Shown: positions 18,626 to 24,624 of the stretch, piece by piece | Layout of the letters: every line of letters starts with the position of its first letter | How positions within the stretch are numbered: the stretch's first letter is position 1 | Assembly (NCBI GenBank): GCA_034698045.1 | Contig: JAQGAU010000716.1 | Location: 1 to 24,624, forward strand | Direction: 5' to 3' | Source: Paramacrobiotus richtersi | Taxonomy: Eukaryota; Tardigrada; Eutardigrada; Parachela; Macrobiotidae | Length of the DNA: 24,624 nt | The notes under the pieces: model-generated | Database searches by the model: none | The model's input: the letters and a program-made list of their open reading frames with translations, nothing else | What the model was told of the DNA's origin: nothing | Program-made: the position numbers and the translations under genes

Positions 18626-19549
18626 TTATTCTTCGTCGTCGCCCGCTCCAACATTGTTATAACTTCCGGATGTACCCGCGTTTCCCTGACGCGCTCCAGC
18701 ATTGTGGTAGTTTCCTGATGAGCCAGCGGATCCCGGGTTCGCTCCAGCTTATTGTAGTTACCAGATATACCCGCGTTTCCCTGGTTCGCTCCTGCATTGT
18801 GGTAATTATTATTATTAATATTACTATTATTATACAACTACAGTAGCCAAACTCTGTAGAAGAGACTTTACTGGCTATTAGAAATGTTTGGATTTTTTGA
18901 ATTTTGTAATTTGTTTGGAATTACCTGATGTACCCGCGTATCCCGGGTTAACTCCAGCATTGTAATAATTACCAGGCGTACCCGCGTATCCCTGGCGCGC
19001 TCCAGCCTTGTTGTAGTTACCATTTGTACCCGTGTATCCCGAGTACGCTCCAGCACTGTTGTAATTTCCAGATGCGCCCGCATATCCCCGGTTCGCTCCC
19101 GCATTGTGGTAATTACCAGGTGAACCCGGGTATCCTGAGTGCGATCCGTTATAGCTGCTACCGTAGCCAGCGGATGCTCCCAAATAGTCCAGGCAGCAGT
19201 GGCACTTGATCACCGACGTTCGCTGGAAAGAATACTGGCCTCTTGAAACATTGATGTTGCCGTTCTCGCGGCATTGACGGTCGCGCTCGCTCTGTCTTTT
19301 CCAGCAGGTGTATCCCTCCCGTTTGTTGCCGTAGGCCGTGTCCGAATAGGAGTTGCAGTTGGTGAGCTTAACTCCGCCTAGCAACATGCCCAGGCTGCTC
19401 CGCGAACCCCCATCTCCCGAACTCCCATTGTTGCTAGTCCCAGTAAGCTTATTTTTTACACGCTTCTTAAGTGCCTTACCGACTCCCGCCAAGCAAGGTT
19501 CAGCAAGGAGACAGAAGATAACGAGCAGGCTAATCGATTTAGTCAACAT
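18626..19549 (-). CDS. Secreted six-Cys / 16-residue-repeat protein, gene 2 (two exons)
   Basis: Exon 1 runs 19549-18925 from ATG (MLTKSISLLVIFCLLAEPCLAG signal peptide); exon 2 runs 18714-18626, ending GAGDDEE and TAA. Total 237 residues. After the signal: basic linker (KALKKRVKNKLTG), Ser/Gly stretch, six-Cys domain (THC-type C, CWKR, CREN, CHCC; the nucleotides are identical to gene 1 over 210 bp), then 16-residue units of the form GNYNNAGANxGYAGTS, about six copies. Without splicing the frame runs into a non-repeat tail at 18878. Removing 18715-18924 (GT...AG, phase 1 on both sides) joins unit to unit exactly and restores the acidic tail shared with genes 1 and 3. AATAAA overlaps the stop codon and may act as the poly(A) signal. 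Probably extracellular and structural; the Cys domain could be a binding or crosslinking knob. Family not recognised. Confidence 0.8.
18715..18924 (-). other. Predicted 210-nt intron made partly of repeat units (gene 2)
   Basis: The donor is TCAG|GTAATTCC and the acceptor GGCTCATCAG|GAAAC. The intron begins with ~115 nt of AT-rich unique DNA carrying stops, then ~95 nt that still reads as protein repeat (YHNAGANQGNAGISGNYN) but with a 1-nt deletion before LERTRD that breaks the frame. Exon frames on both sides are equal (phase 1). The alternative is a pseudogene with an insertion plus a deletion; frame restoration at canonical sites makes the intron more likely. Confidence 0.6.
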
Positions 19550-19621
19550 TTTCTCGCGCTTCAATTAAAAGTCGTTCAGAGTTGTTTTCGTGTTACATAC
19601 AAGACTTTATGAGAAAATGTG

Positions 19622-19630
19622 TTTTTATAT
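19622..19630 (-). promoter_or_regulatory. TATA box of gene 2
   Basis: The minus strand reads ATATAAAAAC, 73 nt upstream of the ATG at 19549, matching the positions in genes 1 and 3. Confidence 0.72.
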
Positions 19631-19703
19631 GGAAATGGCGAGACGGCAAAAAGTAGCATTTGCTCAGACTTGGATGGAACTTGGAAACCTTACCTGCCAT
19701 CAG

Positions 19704-19716
19704 CTGGACTTTGATA
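19704..19716 (-). promoter_or_regulatory. Conserved promoter block upstream of gene 2 (CAAAGTCCA motif)
   Basis: The same CTGGACTTTGATA as in genes 1 and 3, here preceded by CTGCCATCAG (gene 3: CTGCCATTAG) and followed by TATTTTGCTTCCG (also in gene 1). It lies about 75 nt upstream of the TATA box. Confidence 0.6.
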
Positions 19717-19900
19717 TATTTTGCTTCCGCTTGACAATACAACAGCATCATACTGAATCACTGATGAACGATGCACGCCGTGCCCTTGAAATACTGGACG
19801 ATCTCGCCCTGATTTTCATCTTATTACGTCTTATGACGTTTGTAGGGGAACAACCAAAAGATTTCCGTTGGAAAGCTACCTCTTATGATATCACCCTACT

Positions 19901-20984
19901 TGATAATATCTAACAACTCTAAGTTGCTACCTTCGTGATTTACGAGCTTGGTAATCAACAGAACGTTACTGCAGCCGACCTGGCATGGGCAACTAGTAGT
20001 GCAGCTGGCGAACTGCAGCTGTCGCCGCAGTCGCCAAATTGAAAATTGAAAAGATGTGGTGCAAATTACTGGAATTAATAAAATATCTGCGTTTTCACTA
20101 AACATAAACTATCAATAACGATTTCGTTGAAAAATATGTTCAGTGTTTGTTTCGCTTGGTGACCTTTCCATTAACTTTCGTTGCGCTAATTTGCTATGTT
20201 CGTTATACTAGTTTCATGTTTATTAGTGATCTTGCTTGCTTCACAGTTAATTTCTTGGTTCCTGCTCATGTTTGCAAACACTTCCTAGTCTTGATGCGCG
20301 GCTTGCGTTACCTGCATTTATGATGATACTTCGTGATGTTTGTGTTATTGTTGTTTTCATTTCTGGCTATCTCTTTTGCAGTGTAAGCGTGGTTTGCCGG
20401 TTTTTATTTAATTGTTGCATTCATTTTCTTAATGCGATTTGGCCTTGTAAGAGTATTACTTGCTCGCACGTTCCCATTACGTACAGATTTAACCAGTACA
20501 TTTAACCAGTACATAGTGCATAGTAATACCGATCAAAAACTGCACTCAAATTTGATTTCGGTGAGCAACCGACTGAAAAACGTAAACAAATGTATTTTGA
20601 TTTATATGATTTCGCATATACAGCTAGTGTACTTCTACTGCAAGTGGCGGATATTTTCGTCTATGCCAAAAAAATCATCTGTTCGTATACGTAATTAGAA
20701 GATCGCTAATTCGCCAGTTCGCCTTGCTGGTTGACAGCCAGAAGATCCTTAACTGGTCAAAAACATTCTGCAACCTATCAACACTTCGGAACGTACAGGA
20801 AAAGTTCTCCTTTCACGCAAAATAATCATGGATCATCAATTTTAGGGCAAACTGACTCGGTTCACGGCAAACACATTCGACACAGGTACAAAACCTTAGG
20901 ATACAATCGACAATTTCCCATGGTTTTGTGTATCAAAAGTGTTCGATGACGGTAACCAATAAAGGTCTTCATATATATTCTGGT
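19901..20984. other. No supported gene
   Basis: Several plus-strand frames at 20272-20949 lack motifs and overlap one another. A small direct repeat TTAACCAGTACA occurs at about 20488 and 20504. Otherwise nothing is seen. Confidence 0.4.
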
Positions 20985-21066
20985 GGATTTCTTAGTTAAA
21001 TGCATTGCGAGCTTGTTGGGAATTTTGATATCATTGTAGTACTAAACTGTGATACTATGTAGTACT

Positions 21067-21396
21067 TCCTGCCGTGGGCGGCCGGTTGATACTTGACGGG
21101 GGCATGCAGTAGTTTATGCCGTTATGGAATGCAAGGGCGATGTTGTTTATGAATACGTTTATTAGCTATCTATATATTATGCAAAAATTCGCTCTTCAAT
21201 GATCTTTATGGTGAATCTTGGAACTGCCATTCTTGTCACGCACTGTTGTTTATGGTTTGGTCTGTATATTGTTAAACATTCATTCTTTGGATGTGTAATA
21301 TATCTGTACCTTCTTTCTTCGATTCGAACCATGTCATGCAAGATGCATGGCACCTGCTTGACCGAAACGGCCAGAGGAATAAATTTCTTGTTGTTG
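21067..21396. mobile_element. Candidate 330-bp insertion within duplication copy 3
   Basis: Copies 1 and 2 are continuous where copy 3 has ~330 extra bases, bounded by GTACT at 21062-21066 and 21397-21401 (possible 5-bp target duplication; the pre-insertion form ...GGTACTCTCGCG is seen at 7191-7200 in copy 1). The ends share weak inverted similarity: GGCCGGTT...CTTGAC...GGCATGCA on the left against the reverse complement of TGCATGGCACC...GACCG...GGCC on the right. No coding frame of note. It could be a MITE; a deletion in the other copies is less likely because two copies agree. Confidence 0.4.
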
Positions 21397-21729
21397 GTAC
21401 TATCGCGAAAGCCGAGATTTATATTAACCATGGCCAGTTCATTTAACGTTGCGATCCAGAAGAAAGCGAATAAGAACGTACATCCATTTTTCATAATTCA
21501 CAAACTACAGTGCTACATATTCTTCAGATAAATATCGAGCATTAGCGCAAAAGCGACACGCATGCAGTTACATTTAAACTTTCAGAATACGGTAAATAAC
21601 TGAATGACTTCTCTACACGAGCAGCATCTTCAAATGCACAAACAATGCAGATAATCCATATGTTGTTTATGTTTATACAAGGTTATGACCATAAATGGAC
21701 AAATTAGACGAAACGATCCTGGTAAGGCT

Positions 21730-21972
21730 TTAATCTTCGTAGTCGTCTGCTCCAGCATTACCACGTGAACCCGTGCGTCCAGTATTGCGACTGTTACCGT
21801 TGCCCAGTTGATCGAATACGTCCATCAACAAATCAAACCGTCTCCCCGTCAGCCCACCGTTGCTCCTTACATGTGACTTGCGGTGGCCCCCGAACAAGCT
21901 ACCCATTCCGGCCATGCAAGGGTCAGCAAGGAGGCAGACAATAAGGAGCAAGCAAATCGATTTAGTCAACAT
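21730..21972 (-). CDS. Short secreted peptide, gene 3 (paralog lacking the six-Cys domain)
   Basis: ATG at 21972 begins MLTKSICLLLIVCLLADPCMAG, nearly the same signal peptide as genes 1 and 2, with likely cleavage after MA. The 58-residue mature part holds FGGHRKSHVRS, a GRRFDLLMDVFDQL segment that could form an amphipathic helix, then Gly/Asn/Arg-rich GNGNSRNTGRTGSRGN and the acidic tail AGADDYED. There are no cysteines in the mature part and only a trace of the GNAGA repeat word. Single exon, 80 residues. ATTAAA overlaps the stop and may be the poly(A) signal. The promoter is conserved with its siblings, so it is probably co-expressed with them. Either a truncated derivative or the simpler ancestral form; function unknown. 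Confidence 0.8.
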   Translation of the reverse strand: MLTKSICLLLIVCLLADPCMAGMGSLFGGHRKSHVRSNGGLTGRRFDLLMDVFDQLGNGNSRNTGRTGSRGNAGADDYED

Positions 21973-22050
21973 TTTTGTTGCTACTAAATTTCAGAGTCGT
22001 TTAAAAATAATAAACTGTTTGTACTGTACAAGTGGCTTCGGTAAAGAGGT

Positions 22051-22060
22051 GTTTTTATAC
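22051..22060 (-). promoter_or_regulatory. TATA box of gene 3
   Basis: The minus strand reads GTATAAAAAC, 79 nt upstream of the ATG at 21972, as in the paralogs. Confidence 0.72.
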
Positions 22061-22121
22061 TGAAATGTCTGAAAGTATCATCGTCTGACCTGACGTAATT
22101 AAAACCGTTAACTGCCATTAG

Positions 22122-22134
22122 CTGGACTTTGATA
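22122..22134 (-). promoter_or_regulatory. Conserved promoter block upstream of gene 3 (CAAAGTCCA motif)
   Basis: CTGGACTTTGATA, identical to the blocks of genes 1 and 2, about 62 nt upstream of the TATA box. A second shared element, AATGATGTCA (ATF/CREB-like), follows at 22171-22180 as in gene 1. Confidence 0.6.
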
Positions 22135-22380
22135 GTACTATGCTGCGGTTTACCAAAAAAACACCGTGAGAATGATGTCATGGACAGTAAGAGCAGAGTG
22201 TTTACTGAGCAGAGCAGCAATGTTTACTTTGCGAAGACATAGACCCTGTCCGCAGTGCGACCGGAGGTCCTGGATGAGCTGTTTGATTTCCATCTCATGA
22301 GGTTTGCTTCTGGAACAACTGGAATATTCCATGAGACAATGACATTTTATGATGTCATCCAACTGGAAAAATATTGTCAA

Positions 22381-23773
22381 ACTGTTCCAGGTTGTTGTTG
22401 CCGTGATTTATGAACATCTTTGGTAAGATATTGTCCCTGAAACTATAGATTACAAAGATTATACCGCGCATCGCACTCTCATACTAAAACAAAAATTCGG
22501 ATAGATATTTCATATATCGGTGCAGTTTACTATATCCGTTACTGTGAAAGAGACTCTAAATATCAATGCTTTCGTCCCTTCTGCCTGTAATGAACATGCT
22601 TCAGAAACTTATATAGCTTATTTACTATATTTTAAAAAAGCTTAGTTTTTTATCCGCACCATATTAAATTTATTTACTATGTACAGTCTGCCTGTTGCTG
22701 CAAAAAGCGGGAACAATCAGGGTACACCAGAAATCACTGATTTCGACGCTGAGAAATATTAAGGGTAAAGTATGAACTTTGGTGATATTTATAATTGTCA
22801 CTTAAATGCAAATACTTTGGTTATTTCCGCTGGTTCTTGACAGGCCCGCGCTCACTATTGCGTCAGCATTTTTATCAATTTTGATTTTTTCCCAGCCGAA
22901 TTAGGATAGGCCGAAAAGCCAGATAGATATGTAGTATATGAATATGTTCTGCAGAGTCGACAAACAAGTATATAATCAGCTGCAAAACAAACTATTTCTC
23001 CACTCATTCGCAGTCTCCGGTAAAAACTCATTATCTGTACGGTATGAACAGCAAGAACGCAAGCGGTTCCAATAAATACAGGTAATTACCGGTATCATCA
23101 TTACATTATGACGTGACGGTAATTATGAACACGATCACATTCGTACATTACAATTAGGCATAGATGACGAATATTCTACAAAACACAAGGTATGTACACT
23201 TATTGTGCAGAGGTGTGGATGCGCCGAAACCATACATTTATCGGGACACTCTTTGTTCTAAGTCACACAACCATTCAGAAAACTCGCTATTTTGTGAATT
23301 TGCAAATTTCTAGAACTTTATTTACGCGAGACTGCAAAGATTTCGAATTCAAATAATATTTTACTAGGCATTCTTATTTTAAACGTTTGGTGTTATGTAC
23401 CGCGATTTTCATACGCCTTTTACTGAAAAAAGTTCTGCAGAGTCGCTTCTATGAGCCGTATTGTATGGTTAGAAATCGAAGACAAGGGCAAAGGGCACAG
23501 TTCACTGACATCAGCAGATGAACACCAAACCAACCGATACAATCGATCACAATTGTATCGACATACACACGGAAATGAATCAGTCGTCATACTGACCACA
23601 AGTCCTCACTGGTGCTCTACTTCGCCTTCACTAAACCAGTGGCAGGAAAGTATTTAAGAAACCGGCAGATATTCTCAAAGCTGCGTACGGTAAGGCAGAT
23701 ATCATTAATTACATGACCTTTCGAATCTGAAATAAATACTACCGTTACTGACCATTTCGGTGATATTCCGTCA
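22381..23773. other. No supported gene; promoter region of the next gene at its right end
   Basis: AT-rich DNA with no convincing frame. The short frame at 23451-23657 lacks any motif. GTATTTAAG at about 23650 is a possible TATA-like element for the secreted peptide gene starting at 23774, which would imply a ~90-nt 5' UTR. Confidence 0.4.
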
Positions 23774-24388
23774 ATGATGCCGATAAAGCTAACAGTCTTG
23801 CTTATAATGGCCGCCCTGTTTGCGCGTTATCTGGGTATCCCCATTCCCCAACCCGATCCGTCCTTAGGTAAGTCAACGTTACTACTTCCGAAAAATTTTA
23901 AGGATGATTTATTTACACTTTGCACTTTCGATCGATGAAAGTAACCACCGTAAGGTTAGGGATTACTGAAATAAATTTCGAAAAAGCAGAGGAGACCTTT
24001 TTCGCAAAAACTGGATGAGTTACAGGGAATATGCTATAAAAGTTATATTAAAATTCCAGAATGTTACTTTATAGAAAGCTTCGAACTATTTGAACTCTCA
24101 TAACGAGCCATGCTTTCGGTAGTATTAAATCGATTCTCAAGTTATTGTTCAGTTGATTAATATGCTCGTATTAGCACCGGCTATCGCGATACAGCGCAGT
24201 GCACAGTTGCATGATTTTCAGATTTTGGCAAAATCGTCAGTACCGCCGTGGACGGAGCAACTTCTGGACTTGCTAATGGCGTTACGAATGCGATTGTTGT
24301 TCCAGCTGCAACATCCGGTGCCGCCAGTGGGGCAGTAAAAGCAGCAACAGTGGAAGCTCTCGATCAGTTGAAGAAAGAGTTGGGTTAG
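23774..24388 (+). CDS. Two-exon gene for an 86-residue secreted Ala/Gly-rich peptide
   Basis: Exon 1 (23774-23867) starts at ATG and encodes MMPIKLTVLLIMAALFARYL, a signal peptide, then GIPIPQPDPSL, ending with one base at a perfect donor G|GTAAGT. Exon 2 (24222-24388) follows the acceptor GATTTTCAG and continues in phase: FGKIVSTAVDGATSGLANG, then AIVVPAATSGAASGAVKAA, then VEALDQLKKELG and TAG. The 354-nt intron (23868-24221) has no open frame across it. The mature peptide is small, cysteine-free, rich in Ala, Gly, Val and Ser, with a charged amphipathic C-terminal helix. This composition is seen in membrane-active and in structural secreted peptides, but no family is recognised. It is not related to the three minus-strand genes; the use of the second ATG (23777) is equally possible. 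Confidence 0.8.
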
Positions 24389-24624
24389 GAACTTTGGACT
24401 CTGTTAGGTGTACTTTGCCGTAATGATGCTGCAGTCGCCGGATTTGTTGACCCGGCCCGGATAAGAAGTTTCGGCTGAGCCGTTATTATGGTAAAATTTG
24501 TTTTCGTTCAATCGAAAACATACATTCACTTTATTGGCTTCGATATAAATTTATAATCGCCAGATCATTTTCTGTTAAACTTCATATATTTTCAATATAG
24601 CTACTTGTGTACGTGTGTATATTG
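24389..24624. other. 3' flank of the secreted peptide gene
   Basis: No AATAAA is seen soon after the stop at 24388; AT-rich DNA continues to the window end. No frame of note. Confidence 0.4.

Larger units (their letters stand above)
17864..19900 (-). repeat. Segmental duplication copy 2 (contains secreted-protein gene 2)
   Basis: The left flank 17864-18402 aligns with copy 1 downstream DNA (for example CAGCAAAGACGA at 17939-17950, GTTTTTTATTCGG near 18050, CAGTTCATTTAATA near 18310), and GAACGTTCGAGTGCATG near 18448 with copy 1 at 8665-8680. The empty target of the copy 1 transposon is preserved here near 18397. Gene 2 and its promoter occupy the right half. The plus-strand frame across the promoter at 19590-19913 has no counterpart in the other copies and is not a gene. 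Confidence 0.7.
20985..22380 (-). repeat. Segmental duplication copy 3 (contains secreted-protein gene 3)
   Basis: The downstream flank shows TCTGGTGG near 20980, then TGTGATAC, a gap (insertion 21067-21396), then GTACTATCGCGAA, CAGTTCATTTAACG, AAGAACGTACATCC and CTTCAGATAAATATC, in the same order as copies 1 and 2. The upstream flank to about 22380 matches copy 1: AATGATGTCA at 22171, GATTTCCATCTC at 22284 and ATTCCATG near 22326. It lies only ~2 kb from copy 2, same orientation, so copies 2 and 3 are a tandem pair. Confidence 0.65.

Noticed and set aside
18868..19104. Arg/Thr-rich frame (repeated LERxRDTRV)
   Set aside because: It is the shifted frame of the Gly/Asn/Tyr repeat in gene 2; a three-base-periodic array often stays open in a second frame.
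19590..19913. Plus-strand 107-codon frame
   Set aside because: It lies across the promoter and upstream conserved block of gene 2 on the opposite strand, has no motif, and is not preserved in the paralogous promoters.
21305..21380. tRNA gene suggested by GGTTCGAATC on the minus strand
   Set aside because: No A-box at the right distance and no cloverleaf can be formed.
21199..21531. Plus-strand 110-codon frame with hydrophobic N-terminus
   Set aside because: It straddles the boundary of the candidate 330-bp insertion and the duplicated flank; the flank part is not coding in copies 1 or 2.

Overview
The window looks like nuclear DNA of a small-genome invertebrate animal. Genes are split by short GT-AG introns (about 90-450 nt, one of 1.2 kb), intergenic DNA is moderately AT-rich, small secreted proteins have TATA-box promoters, and decayed DNA transposons and fold-back repeats are common. 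An ecdysozoan such as a tardigrade would fit, but this is a guess from gene style. No alignment or database search was run; family assignments rest on motif recognition.

Left part (1-6860): the last coding exon of a secreted or surface protein with carboxypeptidase-regulatory-like beta-sandwiches and a YfaP/DUF2135-like C-terminal domain (345-1408). A long gene-poor stretch follows, with a 370-bp near-perfect fold-back repeat (3184-3552), a 69-bp tandem duplication, two facing fragments of a transposase-like reading frame (4195-4354 and 4621-4783), an orphan exon-like frame (5282-5641) and a 40-bp CGTCG-rich tandem repeat.

Three-copy segmental duplication on the minus strand (about 6868-9790, 17864-19900, 20985-22380). 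Each copy carries one small secreted-protein gene with the same signal peptide, a TATA box and a conserved CTGGACTTTGATA promoter block. Copies 1 and 2 encode a six-cysteine domain followed by 16-residue Gly/Asn/Tyr/Ala repeats and an acidic tail. Copy 3 keeps only signal peptide, a short basic/Gly-rich core and the tail. The six-Cys block is identical in copies 1 and 2 over 210 bp although flanking DNA has diverged. Copy 1 is split by a 1298-bp transposon with 125-bp terminal inverted repeats and a 9-bp target duplication, apparently a non-autonomous Mutator-like element.

Middle (13757-17417): the most unusual gene. Exons with compatible phases encode the luminal domain of a TM9SF/EMP70 nonaspanin (closest to TM9SF4 by eye), one transmembrane helix, then a protein kinase where the other eight helices would be. 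It reads as a single-pass receptor-like kinase with a nonaspanin ectodomain, a non-RD catalytic loop (HGD) and DLD in place of DFG. Its 5' end is not resolved.

Right end (23774-24388): a two-exon gene for an 86-residue secreted Ala/Gly-rich peptide.
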